This document shows, one piece after another, positions 35,051 through 47,600 of a stretch of DNA of 64,000 nt (its first letter is position 1; the number at the start of each line of letters is the position of its first letter). Where the stretch lies: positions 1,612,001 to 1,676,000 of the forward strand of contig NBBA01000007.1 of NCBI GenBank assembly GCA_002794785.1, written 5' to 3'. A program made the translations under genes and the position numbers. Under the pieces are notes generated by a model. That model made no database searches. It was given only the letters and a program-made list of their open reading frames with translations, and was not told the origin of the DNA. This DNA is from Coniferiporia sulphurascens. Taxonomy: Eukaryota > Basidiomycota > Agaricomycetes > Hymenochaetales > Hymenochaetaceae.

Positions 35051-36658
35051 CTTTGATGACCCTTAGCACGGCGACACTAGACGGGGTCGTATGCTCAGAG
35101 GAGATCCTACGCCGTGTATGACGCCAGGACCGAGCAACTAAATCAAACTGAAGCAGACCCAGCGCGTGCGCCTCGCTGACCAGCGGGGACCAGAGATTGT
35201 TAAAGTTGATGGGGGAAGAGAGGACGAGAACCCTTGTTGGACTTCATATCCCAGGGAGGCTTGGTCCGACTCCGAGGCGCTCATTTCTTGACGCCGATCA
35301 CGAGGCAAGGCCTCGTCATAATTTCCATAAATGGAAGCTTGTGTACTACGGAATCATAAAATCCTTTGCTGCGGCCCAGGTGCCCAATAGGCTGCAGGAT
35401 TTGATGAGATTTAGCTTAAACACCGGTCAGATATAAAACTATAAATAGAGCTTCACATACTCACCTCAGTCAACGGAAGTAAATATAGGACTGAGGTGCA
35501 AAGAAAATATTCTCGGACTATATGCGCCGTCCGAGAAAAGAAACTGCGTTACTAATCACTTTCAAGCATTAATACCCCAACAGAATCCAGTGCCCTCCGC
35601 GAGATCCATCTAATTCGAACTGACGGGATTGATCGCTACCTATGGTACCGTATGCTGGAAGGATGTAACTGATATTTGTACATGATACAGTCCGAGCCAA
35701 ACAAACTGCAAATATTTGATCGGCATTGTTTACTGTGTGGGAACTTGGGAAGGGCTATAGCTTTCCGGAAATAAGCCATTAGCATTATCCCATCCTTCAA
35801 TTAGAGAGAATTGGATTTTATTTATAGAATTTTGGAAACCCAAATAGAGATAAGAGGGCTTTTTACAACGATTGCAATGTTTCAGGGCGAAAACATGTGC
35901 CATTAGTGAAATCATTGCCGAACCTCGAGGTACACGTTTCGAACTGCCGAATAGCCTGAGAGATGTAATGTCCGCTAATTCGCACAACAAATGCTTCTGA
36001 CATCGATGTGTCGTGGGAAAGGGTGACAGAATCATTTCGGCATGCCGCCTATTTTTCAGCTTCGGTTACAAGCCCTCAGGAAGTGGTTCAATTTTGCATT
36101 AATTGCTTATCAAACGGAGTGCGAAGTTGTCCATGGCAATCTGAGACATCAAATTTGCGAGAGGAGTTTTAAATAAAAAAGACCCAGACACCCTGCCGGA
36201 GAAGGAAGGCACTTGTTGAATTCGAGTTCCTAAGGGAAAAATGAAATAAGTAAGCTGTGGTTACGTCATAGATGTGTTATGTAACAAAAGCTCGTAAACA
36301 AGACGATATCTTCGAAAAAGCTTTGAAGTCACTAAACAGTGATCGACACTGCTCTGTCCCTGCACACCATGAAAAAGAACGACTGGAACTGTAACTCATA
36401 GTAAGCAGGTACTTAAAGTGAGAAGCGGGAAAAAAATAAAGTTGGTTCTTCAGTGTAAGCGCGGCGGTACACAGTACGAGGCAGACCGTAGACGAGTTTG
36501 CGTTTCAGCTTTAGACGAATTAAGTCCTGTCCGCAGCTGTGGAAAGTAATATGCGCTACAAACAGTCAAAAAGAGAAATGACGAAGAACCGGAAGAAATA
36601 ATGCTGAGGAGGAGGGGCTGGACATATTTGTACGTAGAATTGCATATATACAGTATAT
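35051..36658. other. Intergenic between copy B and transposase
   Basis: 1.6 kb. The region around 35,440-35,590 is the upstream segment shared with copy A, including the hairpin at 35462-35498. The remainder has only short frames; the 101-codon frame at 35730-36035 (minus) resembles nothing I know. Confidence 0.45.
35462..35498. repeat. 10-bp inverted repeat upstream of copy B
   Basis: CACCTCAGTC at 35462-35471 and GACTGAGGTG at 35489-35498, loop rich in A. It matches the hairpin upstream of copy A in arms and in the AATATAG part of the loop, which suggests that the flank was duplicated together with the gene or that it is a bound site. Confidence 0.7.
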
Positions 36659-38024
36659 TTAGTTGTTATCCCGGTTGTCCATAGAATCCAAAAGGGTATC
36701 CCTACGAAACCAACCAGCTTGGAATAAATCAGGGTCTATAATGCTATCTTCTTGCGCGAAACCCCTTTCTGGACGCACGACATCCTCATCGTTCGAACCA
36801 TTGTAGCCTTCTATTTCTGTGGGATCGTCGTGAAAGTCTACGAGGATGTTGTGAATAACCATGAGAGCTTCAATTGCACGGTATACGTTGATAATATGGC
36901 CAGAACCTGGCATTGACCGTAATGCCGGAAAACGCCCCTTTAACATTCCAACGGCATGCTCAATCCTTTTTCGGAGTCGTGAATGTGTAACGTTGAACCG
37001 ACGCCGTCTGTGTTCATCGGCTGGGTTTTCTGTGAGCTGACTGATTGCAAACGGCAGAATCGTGGGTTTTGTGAGGGGATAACCTGGAAAAGACTGTAAG
37101 ATAGATGCACCACATAGGATTGAGGCTAAAACATGCCTCTGTCAGCAAGAATGTATTCATCATCTTCGAAGTAACTATCCCTCTTCAGCCAAACCGCTGA
37201 TTCACGAAACACCTGAGCGTTCTGAGCACTTCCTGGCCAACCCATCTCGAATGCCGTAAAACGGCAATCCTGATCGCAAACAGCCTGCAGAAAAACCTAA
37301 TATCGCAAATTTGAGTGTATGCGCCTTCAAGAAAGAAAGAACCATACGGACCGCATAGTAGTCCTGTAGCCAGCACCAGTAAAGCTCTCCGTCCTCTCCG
37401 TCTACACGAGGCTTACTCTTAAGGGGAATATAAGATCCGCCGATAATCTCAATGCATCCTGGGAACCCGTGTAAAGTCATTTCCGTCTTGAGACTGAGGC
37501 GGCGCTGGCTATCAGGCCACGACAGATACCGTGAACTAATCCGACCGAATGCATGCACAACGCGAGAGCAATACAGCTGAACTGTGCCCTCTGCAATTGA
37601 TGCATTTTCTACTGTATTCGAAGTAGAGTTTGCGCCATATTTCAGAAGAAAAACTGCTAGCTGGTACCACGGTGGCAGCTGCAGTCTTGCGCTGGTCGAA
37701 ACAAAAATTTCATCGTCTTTAATGAGATCATTAAGTTTCATGAAGCTATATTTATCCATTCTTCGCACTTGTTAGAGTATAACACAACCGACATCGAGAA
37801 AGGATTCACCTCATGAAAGCCTTGAACCGTCTGTCGGACGACGTTTGAAACAGTCTGGCCAAGAAATCTTCGGACCGTACTGTGTGACGACCACACAAAC
37901 TTCTCTCTTCACGCAGGAGCCGACTGGCTTCGACAATTGCGAGGAGGCCAACGAGTTCTTCTTTACAGTCTCCGGCACTGAGCAACAGTAGCGCTGCAAG
38001 ACGGGCACGATCGCTGGTCGGCAT
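36659..38024 (-). mobile_element. PIF/Harbinger-like DDE transposase, inactive
   Basis: Pieces of one transposase follow each other on the minus strand: N-terminal helices (SDRRFKAFMR then MDKYSFMKLNDLIKDDEIF), the catalytic region CIEIIGGSYIPLKSKPRVDG, then MGWPGSAQNAQVFRES, DDEYILADRGYPL, and a C-terminal RIEHAVGMLKGRFPALRSMP segment ending at 36659. In the DDE_Tnp_4 family the first catalytic Asp lies in an IIDGSY context; here it is Gly. The second, expected in GSxxD, reads GSAQN. The Glu in RIEHA is retained. The element is therefore catalytically dead as read. No terminal inverted repeats were found by eye. Confidence 0.85.
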
Positions 38025-39005
38025 GCCCTTCTTTTGCGTGGACTAGATCTGTCTTGAATTTCGGGTATGTCGGATGTCCAGTAGGCGCGCAGTATCCCAA
38101 ATGAGACATGACAAATCAATAGCATTACTTTTCAACCAAATGAAGATAGACCCTAGGTCGATTGAAACTCCGATATCTGCCGCAATGGCCCTCAACATGT
38201 TGCGATATATCATCCGCTCAAAAAGAATGTTACGAACCTCCTGAATTAGACCAAGACCTCCCGATTTCACTTGAAGACTACGATAAACCAATATGCCATA
38301 TCTGTACTAATCGAGTCGGGTTGCTAGGTAGGATCCAGGGGTGCCGTGGTCGTGCTTCGGGTGGGCGTTACAGAGCCGGCTGCAATCGACGAGGGCTTTA
38401 CGGGGAATCTGGGCTGTCAAAATTACGTAGACTGCTGGGGCGATAGACAAATATACTTTCACGCGGCTGAGGTTCTGACACACTCCCTGACGGCAACGCA
38501 GTTGGCACGAGATCTGCTACATCATGGAGGCTCGGAACATAGTCTTAAAGGGCACATCAAACCCAGAGGAATCGGAGTACAACCACGCTTTAGCACTGTT
38601 TTGGCCATGAGAAGCCGTTAACTTTAAGCGTTAGAGACCTTTCCGGGTTGGCGCAGGAAACTTTGCCACAATTGAGATGGACTACAGTAAGACGTTTTGG
38701 ACGAATGTACAGGACTATAAAGCGTACGTCATCTCACGCCGTAGTATGAATGGTCAATTACGGATTATGTAAGTGGAATAACAGGTAACGTTTCCGATCC
38801 CTTACAAGACACAGCATGACTCCAGGATTCGCTCAACGCGTTTTCCATAGACACTTAATTTGTACCCACTCCGGCTTTCGATAATTTACCTCCTGTCCTT
38901 CTTGACGGTAAATCTTTCTGTGACCCAGGCGATTGGGGAGACTGCGAGCCCACAGACCTTAGGAGCGATTGTACCTCTAGCAGGTTATCTGCGGGCGGTC
39001 GGGCT
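38025..39005. other. Intergenic, weak ORFs
   Basis: About 1 kb between the transposase start and the 3' end of P1. An 82-codon minus frame (38291-38043) and a 91-codon plus frame (38346-38621) show no family resemblance; they may belong to the mobile element or to decayed sequence. Confidence 0.4.
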
Positions 39006-42000
39006 TCAGACTCGGAGATGCCATCCAGTGGCTGAGGCGTCCGTTGATCCTCCCCATAACTCAGTCATGTGTCCGTCTGCATTCCGATGGGAGGATCCAG
39101 TACTAAAAGGCACAGTTGCTGCTGAATGATCTGTGTGAAGGCTTTCTGGTGGCACATGCTCTAGGGGGTTCTGTTTAGATCCTGCATCTTGAGACCGGTT
39201 CACAGACCCCCGGGGCGATCGGGGCCCAAACAGGCCAGCTGCTGGAGGTTGTCGATCACTCGGTGGCGGTGTGGCAGTATAATTTGGGTTTGGCTGCCAC
39301 GTAGCCCAGCTTGGATCTGGCTGCGCGGGAGGTATAAATGGTGTGCGGGTTGAGAGTCCGATTTGAAATTGTCGATTCCAGGGTGTTCCCGGCAGAGCCG
39401 GGATAAACGGCGTACCATACCTTGCGGCCGCCCTTCCTGGTACATTGTATGGTGTCATTTGTCCCGGTGCGTAATATGGTTCTGCTTGACCTGGTACATA
39501 ATATGGTGTTCCCATCCCGGATGGATACCATGGTGTTCCAAACTCTACCTGCTGTCTTGTTCCAGGCTGGCCGTAAGGCGCTGGCGGGATAAATGGCGTG
39601 TATAGTGCCCTCGGCACCCGGCTCTGATTTGGATCCATAAAGAGTGCTGCGGCACGGACATCCGAGCCTGGTTGCGGGGGTTGCGGCACTCTAGAAACAC
39701 CTTCAGTGAACTCGCGACGTGCGCGTGCTCGGTACGTCTGCCGCCGGACAGGCGCACTGCGTCCAGACTCGGGGATATAAGGTATGGGTGCCGCATCTCT
39801 AGATCTTCGCCTACGAGATCGAGGTTGAAAGGTGCGCCATGCTGGTCGGGCGGAAGGAAGAGGCTCTTCGGGTTGCGTCGGCTGTTCCAGCTGGTACCCG
39901 GGATCATTCGCACCGTTCTCATTCTGATTACCATAGTCAGCATGCTCTGGAGCATGAGAAATTTCGTCATCGCGTCCGCGTTGCTCCTCCTCAGGCGTAG
40001 ACTTTTCGGATGTGCTCCCCTTTTCCAGAGAAAGACCTCCTTGCGGCGCGTTCCCTCCATACAGTAGCAAATCATGGATACTAGGAAGTGAAACGGTACC
40101 CGGCTGAGGCATGTTTTCATTTTCCTCAGCTTCCGTTTTAATAACTGGGGTGGAAATTGGCTGGGACTCTCCCCAAGGTACACCAACAGCACCTTGACCC
40201 CAGACTCCCCATGGGGCCGGCTGCGCTTGAGCACCCCATCCATCTGCACCCCATCCTATGTCCGCATGGAAACGTGATATTCCATTTTCTGCTCCAAACC
40301 CATCGGGAATTACTGGCGGGGTCCTCCGCGAACCCTGAGACAGACCGTGAATATACGTACTGTTTAAAAGAAACGCCTCGTCCGAAAGTGCATTTTGCAA
40401 TGCTTGGCCTTCGAAAGGTTCAAACGACTCGGCCTTTTCTGGTAACAAAATTTGGGCCTCCATGGCTCCGCCTCGAACTCCAAGCGTCTCATGCAATGTG
40501 TCGCGCTGCCGCCTCTGCAGGAGTTTAAGCACTTTGAGACATCCGACCACCATGTCGATTACAGACAAAGAGAGCGAATCGCCTGTTAGACCGCTTCCCA
40601 CAGTACCCGCTTCATGGCGAAACTTCCATTTCTCGCATATGAAACAGATCGAAAGGAGCAGGAGGCCCGCTGCGTGTATGCCCGAAAAGGCCACAACCAC
40701 TACTGTGGTCACCAGGTGCTTGATGAACTGAGTAAGTCGCTATGGCGTACACAGAAGGTATGATAAACACACCTGACTGGAAGAGAACATCAATAAACAT
40801 AAAGCTACAGAAAAGAAGGCCCCAGCTACGACCAATGAAACCATTGGACCTGCATTTAACCAGGCACTAAACCAGGAAGAAAGGGCTTGGTCGGGCTCCC
40901 TCCTATTAACAAAAGTATTGAGTCCCTGGACACGCACCTGAGTCGTAGAGAGTCGGGTAAACTCACACAAATGAACGGCGCCATGCTGTCACTAGAAGGC
41001 TGTTTACTGCAGATCCAATGCTAAAAACAAGCGAGGAAAACATGAACGTGTTTGTGGCCACGCTTACGGGTTGCGAATTATTGTTAATCGTAAACTGGAG
41101 CATTGCCGCCGTCACTGCAGAAAAGAATGTCGCGATAGTCGTCATGTCCAGGTATCTCGACGTCTTGTGCTGTTGGGCGGAATAAATCGTCCGGACACCT
41201 GGAGTGATGTCTTAGCATGAATGAATAGTCAGTTTTGGTTGACCATGCCTAACCTTTATCGTTGAAATCCCTGATAGCTTCCGTTAGAGATTCAACAGCT
41301 GCTTCAATCCAGTCCTTGAGAAGCATTTGAAAGTGCACTCTGAACTCCTCGGTTGCCCGTGCGTGCTGAACAGCTGTGAAGGGCGATCTTGCGTAAAGAA
41401 AAGAATCAGAGGGACCACCCAGGACCACGCACCATAGCATATCGAGGTTTTCATTGCTTCGTCCTGTAGGAAAAACATTGCATTGGTCTGCAACTATTGC
41501 GGCAGATCGAAGTCCAACTGACCATGAATCTTTTGTGAAGCGAAAAAAGGAGCAGCATGAGCTTTTCATCGTGATAGACGCCGTTAAAGTCGTTGAGCGC
41601 CTTCGCCATCATGTCGAGTCCCTCTGCAAAATCTTCAAGTGAGCGAGAAACTTGCGACAAATAAGCCTTCGAATCGGTAGCTGGTAATTCTGAGTCATGT
41701 CAGGTGCTTCCGAAAAAGCCGGAACTCTTACGAGTATATATCCGAACGTTGGCATCGTGCGGAAATAAAGTGGACGTATTCATTCCCGACAAATCTCGCA
41801 GTTGCCGTAGCTTGATTTTCACAACATTTGCAGCTTGAATTCCAGGTCCACTGGACCCAACAGGGCGAAGGGCGAAGTCGAGACGTACAAGCTGAAGTAA
41901 ATCGTGTAAGACGCGCCGTTTGCCATTCAAGCCAAGAGGATAAGTGTATATTCAGACCTCGCTTTTGAGACCCATGCACTTCCTAATGGAACATAGAATC

Positions 42001-42895
42001 CGGTTATTACATCCGAATGGTCTTCTAGAGCGCAATATGCGAACCAGTAAAATCTATGGTAGTCTCCCGGGGTAGGAATAGCTATTCAACGGAGAGTTAG
42101 TGAAAAAAGGAGAAAATTGGTTTGCGTCTCACAAACAGGAAGTGCCCTGAAGGCTTGATGCGCCAAAGGGAGGGGTTTGTTAAGGCAATCGTCATAGCTG
42201 AGTCAACATATTCTGACCTTGCGTCAAGTTGTTTCCGTCTTTGAGGTCGAGGAAGGAATGCAGTGTACGGGGATGAATTTGGTCTAGGGGAAGCATATCA
42301 AAGACAATCCATCAAAACGTCAACAAACTGCAAACTGACCGGAATCATCGTCAGAGATTTCCTTATCAAGGCTCTCGCTTTTCATACTGCCTGCTTCAGG
42401 TCGAAACGCGGTTGAGAGGAGCGGGGGGACGTTGGGATACATTTCCGGGGAATTTTCGGGATTGGTGGAATCTCCCTCCAATTTCGGTTTCCAAACCGGA
42501 AGCGTAGTATCAGCGTGCGTAGAATCCGCTATGTTAAAGATAAAGATAGCTTTTCCGATGAGGGAAGAATTGTCCTACGTACCTGAATCTAAAGGCTTTC
42601 CATGCCTCGAATGCACGAGCTCGCCTCCATCCGAATCAGCACCCTCTTCTTGACTTGAACCACCAGAGGCCGCAGGGACGAAACCGATCCCATGTGCATT
42701 GCCAGACGCTTTCCATCTATGTTCGAGAGCATGTTGACTCGCACTTCCGTGCCTAAGGCTATCTTTGTTGAGAAGCGGGTCCGGATCACGTTCGGTTTGA
42801 ATCGGGCTCGAGGTCAGCACATTTTCTGTCCCCTCTTGAATTTGAAGCTCTTTGTGCTCCGTTCCTCTCACTTCAGAACAGGAACTGGTAGCCAT
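39006..42895 (-). CDS. Tetraspan membrane protein, unrecognised tandem family, paralog P1
   Basis: Twelve exons, all in phase: 42895-42583, 42528-42340, 42283-42218, 42081-42045, 41982-41958, 41891-41732, 41680-41523, 41463-41433, 41373-41254, 41198-40967, 40902-40773, 40718-39006; 1,057 residues. N-terminus is hydrophilic with LEHRWKAS. The core has DYHRFYW, LVRLDFALRPVGSSGPGI, SLEDFAEGLDMMAKALNDFN and DWIEAAVESLTEAIRDFNDK, which look helical. Four hydrophobic segments follow: TTIATFFSAVTAAMLQF, TFMFSSLVFSIGSAVNSLLV, MVSLVVAGAFFSVALCLLMF and VVVVAFSGIHAAGLLLLSIC. The cytosolic tail (about 500 residues) is disordered, with QALQNALSDE, Tyr-Pro-Gly repeats (YYVPGQAEPYYAPGQMTPYN) and SDVRAAALF. 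No signal peptide. I do not recognise the family. Confidence 0.8.
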
Positions 42896-43338
42896 AGAGG
42901 GCCGTACACGCGCGCACGACGGAAACAGATAAGGCAGCTACCTCGAATATGCACATTTGATGCCTGTTGATATCATCCCAGGGCCCGGGCGCTAGCCGCT
43001 GAGTATGAAGATTTTGCCGACCCATGCATAAAACCGACTTTCGTTGAAACAAAGAAAAAGCTTCGGCATTTACCGAGGAAGTTACGTAAATTTGACTATT
43101 TACTCCATACTAAGTGTAGTAGAAAACCCTTGTGTTCAGGAATTAGGATCAGCTTTCCGGATAGCATGGACGCAATGTAAACCTTTAAGACTTCGACACA
43201 GCCTTTCGGCATGTATCGTTGTGTAGGCGGCATGGTGAATGCCATTTCCAACCTGATGAAAGCCGTTCTGAAAAATAAGGACATTGGACAATGAAGCGAA
43301 TATGCGCTGTGCCCATGCCGTGTCGTTGCAAATCGCAG

Positions 43339-43544
43339 TACTATAATATGCCCTCTCTTACAAAGTCACATTCTCAGACAAACTTCAAATTTCTGTCTTC
43401 CACACCATAGTAACGGCATCGAAAAAACCATGTAAGCTGCTGTGTAGTGTACGAATTTTACTGGCTGTTTCTTTCGGTAAGGTCTTGAGGCGTTTTCGGT
43501 TTATTTCGGATGTGACTTTGTAAGAGAGGTCATACGATAATAAT
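43339..43544. mobile_element. Short MITE-like element with CTCTTACAAAGTCACA ends
   Basis: CTCTCTTACAAAGTCACAT on the left (from 43353) recurs inverted as ATGTGACTTTGTAAGAGAG on the right (to about 43529), with further partial matching outwards. The total is about 200 bp with no coding potential. The ends resemble those of the larger element at 59025-59673 (shared CTCTTACAAA). Confidence 0.65.
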
Positions 43545-43930
43545 TGGGGGGCGAAGCCCTCCAGTTATCCGGTTAGGGGCTCTCAAAAAGCTAGCTTAGT
43601 CAGCGGTAGCTTGATGCTGTGCGGCCCCCCCCCCCGTGAGAACATCCTCTTGCCCCTCAAGCCAGCCTCGAAAAAAGGCCATTCCCTTGCTCAACCAGGA
43701 TTAAGCCGTGTGCATAGCTTCGCCTCTCCACTCTATGTGGGCTCCCCACATATATTAACATAGTTTCTTAATAGGAGAGCTCACGCTACTATCTTTGGGA
43801 TGCGTCAAGACGAGCTGTCGCTTACGTCACGGAATATGACGAATTCAACACCCTTCGTACGAAATGCGGCTGTTTCCAATATCTTAAAGAACAGTAGGCT
43901 ACTCTCACCGACTCGTACAAGCTTGGATCA

Positions 43931-44352
43931 TACAATGACTCAAAAAGCCGTTGCAATGTTTTGTGAGTTTGGCACGAACAGCCTATATCTCAACAACTGG
44001 GGCACATAAATAAAAAATAAAATAACTTCTGGAAAGCCCTAAGTCTATATGCATATTGTTCCATCTGGTTTTTGTTTCCAAAAAAGTTGCTTATGAAAAA
44101 ACGGAGACGCAGAGTATTCTAATGTTTTTCATTTCTGCAGGCCAAAAAAAAATTGCAATGCTATGTCCTGATTGGGCAGTCCATAACTACCCATTTCTTC
44201 GCTTTACGCTCTATATTATATATCACTGGAAAGCCAAGACATAGGGCTTTCCAGGAGTATTTTTATTTTTATTTATGTGCCCCAGTTGTTGGGATATAGG
44301 CTGTTCATGCCAAACTCACAAAACATTGCAACAGTTTTTTGAGTCACTGTAG
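43931..44352. mobile_element. Foldback (long-TIR) element, about 420 bp
   Basis: The arm at 43931-44040 reappears as its reverse complement at 44243-44351. Both carry GCAATGTTTTGTGAGTTTGG, then CAACAACTGGGGCACATAAA and GGAAAGCCCT, with a few mismatches. The loop has no significant frame. Such long inverted arms without a gene are typical of non-autonomous foldback elements. Confidence 0.75.
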
Positions 44353-44605
44353 GTGGATTTCGAAAACCCTGAGTTCGGCTTTGTGCTTCATAGTGCTGCC
44401 TAACATTATTGTCCCTAGTCTACATTATCTGGGGGAAAGGTTCTAGTAATGCTTAAGCATACTACGGTTAAATGGAGTCTATGACACCATATCTGTAAAG
44501 TGCCAGGCCTGCCCCTAATGGAGGTATCCATGTTGCACGACTAAATTTACTAATGGAATGGTTTGATACCAAACAAGCGTTTGTTTTATCTTGACTGAAC
44601 ATGTC

Positions 44606-47600
44606 TTATGTCGGCGAACGTCCCAGGTCGTAGCGATCGCGAGCGCTGACGGATTGCCGGGATGGAAATATAGGAGCTTCAAGGGGATCTAGCGGCGACG
44701 ATGAGAAGAAATCAAGGTCCAGCTGCCCTGCTGCCCATCCTCGAGGAGGTTCTAGAAACTGCGCCGCGGCACGAACATCTGAGCCTGCTCCGACGACGTT
44801 TTCGGTAAGCTCGAGACGCGTGGGTACCCGACTTATGTGTCCTCGAATGGATGGGCTGGAGCCAGAATATGAGACGTTAGCTCCTAACGAACTTGTCCGC
44901 CTCTGCCGCCGTGGGGAATGGCGACGCTCGTAAAGTTCTTCCGGAGACTCTGTCCGTGGAATACCAGGGCTATCTTGACCAACTTCGTAGTTCGATCTAT
45001 ATGACACACTATCCTCACGTTCGGGTGACTCCCGCTCGTGCATGCGCATTTTAACCGGGGTCTTCCTCCCCGACGGAGGATCTCCATCATGAGAGTTGTG
45101 TATCTTATCCGTATTCTCTCTTGCGGCGTGACGTAGTATCGGGTTTGGGTCCGGTGTATCTGGTTCGTGATCTATCTCCGTTCTCGCCCTTCGGAGGAAC
45201 TCGGAGGGCACCCGCTGACCCGGAGGATTCTCGTCATTTGAGTCTAAAACGCTACCGACAGCCTGACCCGGTCGTATGCGTGGGCCCCACGCAAACGCAC
45301 GTCCCTCCGCATCTGCATACAGAGGCTCTGATCCCTCTTCGACTGCCCGGAAAGTAAATTTTGACTGCCATGACCCGTAGCTGCGCATGGTTTTCGGGGA
45401 TTGGTTCGACGACTTGCTCAAAACGAGGTTGGAGATGTACGTGCTGCCCAAAATAAAGGGTTCGTCCGAGAATGCATTTTGTAACGCCTGGCTTTTCGAA
45501 GACATGAGTAGTTCAACCTTCTCCGGAAATATAGTCTGGGCTTCCATAGCATAGCTTCGCTCCATATCGTTTTCGCGTAAAATACGGCGCGCTTGGCTTT
45601 GTACGCGCTTTAGCATCTTAATCAGGTCCATTGCTCTGTCGACCAGAGACAATGTAAGTGAGTCGCCTGTCAAGCTATTTCCGATAGGACCCGCTTCTCC
45701 ACGAAAATTCCATTTTTCGAATATGAAGAAAATAGAGAGGAGCAGAAGACCCGCTGCGTGAAAGCCCGAGAAAGCTACAACCACTACCGTAGTCACCACA
45801 TGCTAATCGCAGAAGGAGGGTCAAAAGACAGAATCTTTGAAAATGGAAATAAGACTTACTTGATTTGAAGAGAACATGAGCAAGCATAAAGCGACGGAGA
45901 AAAATGCCCCGGCTATGACCAATGAAACCATTGGGCCTGCATTCAGCCAGGCACTAAACCAAATGGGAAGAACTCGGGTCGGCTCTCTCCTACACAACAG
46001 GAGAGCGGGCCTGGGGTCAAAGCCGAATTATGGTAATTCGAAACATTGAGAACTCACACAAATGACCGGCGCCATGCTGTCGTCAGGAGACTGTTAACCG
46101 CCGATCCGATACTGAAAACTAGTGAAGAGAACATGAACGTGTTCGTAGCCACGCTCAAAGGGTCTGAATTATTGTTGATTGTAAATTGGATCATTGATGC
46201 CGTCACGGCAGAGAAGAATGTCGCAATGGTCGTCATGTCTAGGTATCTCGATGTCTTGTGCCGCTGGGCAGAATAAATGGTCTGCACACCTAGGTGTCAC
46301 AGGAATAATGTATCAATATGAGGTGGAGATCGATCTAGAGACCTCCCCTACTGACCTCTGTCGTTAAAGTCTTTGACCGATTTTGTCAAAGATTCAACGG
46401 CGATTTCCACCCAGCTTCCGAGTTGTGCTTGGAAATGAATTCTGAGTTCCTCGATTTTTCGTGTGTGTTTAATCCCTAGACGAGAAAGTCTTAAGTTGGA
46501 GAGGAAAGGAGAAACAATCAATGACCACTCGCCGTAAACCGAGGTTTTCAACGCTTGGGCCTACAAAGTTGATCAGGAGGGTTAAGAAGTGTCACGTCCG
46601 TGGCAGGAACTTGACTAATCATAAACTTTCCATGCAACGTGAAAAGCATTGACATGAGATTTTCATCATGATAAACACCGTTGAAGTCATTCAATGCTTT
46701 CGCTGTCATATCAAGTCCGTTCGCGAATTCCTCAAATGAACGCGAGATTTGGAATAAATAGATCCGTGGATCTTTGGCTTTCCATTCCGGATTACACAGA
46801 GTACGTTGGCAGCATATGAGCGATGCTTACGAGTATATTCCCGGATGTTGTCGTCATCAGGGAAGAGAAAAGACGTGTTCATTCCGAACAAATCTCGTAA
46901 GTGTCGCAACCTGGTTTTCAAATTGTTCGCTGCCAGAATTCCTGGCCCACTCGACCCGACAGAACGAAGTGCAAAGTCAAGACGCACAAGCTATAGTAGA
47001 GAATAAGATGGGATACGAAAGTAATGGAGAGAACAGACCTCGCTCTTTAATTCCATACACTTCCTGAAACAGATATGATATTATTCAGGCCACTGCGCGA
47101 GTGCTCGAAGACCTTTTGATAACTAACCAATAGAACCTATGATAGTCTTCTGGGTTGGGAACGGCTGAGCAACAGAATATGAGCCTGGGGAAGGAATGGA
47201 AACACGATAATACTCACACGTTGGTGGTGCTTTGATCTCTTCTTCCACACGTTAAAAAGTGATCAGACAGGTTACTCCACTTTACGTGTTTGACGGAGAT
47301 CTACCTTGCGCTGCGTCACCTTTTTCGTCTTGGATTTCGATAACGGAACGTAGAGTATGAAATGGGCTATGACCTGGGGTATCAGAGAAAACAAAGACGC
47401 ATTATAAGTTCACCGAAACAAGGACTAGATATATGTAAAGAACTAACCAGAATCGACTTCCATTTTTGGATCATAAAGCTGCTTTTCTTCCGAAGCGTTT
47501 GCAAAAGCGGCATCAATGCCGGAGGTTTCTCCGGGCCGTCGCGACCCGGATGTAAGCAGAGGGGTATCGATCTGACTTGAACTTCCTGAAAGATGTTTGA

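Larger units (their letters stand above)
42896..44605. other. P1-P2 spacer with foldback elements
   Basis: 1.7 kb with no gene. It holds a small MITE-like unit (43339-43544), a 13-base C run near 43,626-43,638 and a second foldback element (43931-44352). Confidence 0.6.

Noticed and set aside
42218..42340. Apparent frameshift in P1 near the HPRTLHSF segment
   Set aside because: The aligned position in P4 shows an intron (GTTAGT...CCTCCAG); the same intron in P1 (GTCAGT...CCCCTAG) restores the frame.
43621..43640. Run of 13 C bases
   Set aside because: A simple homopolymer, possibly with sequencing error; no feature can be based on it.
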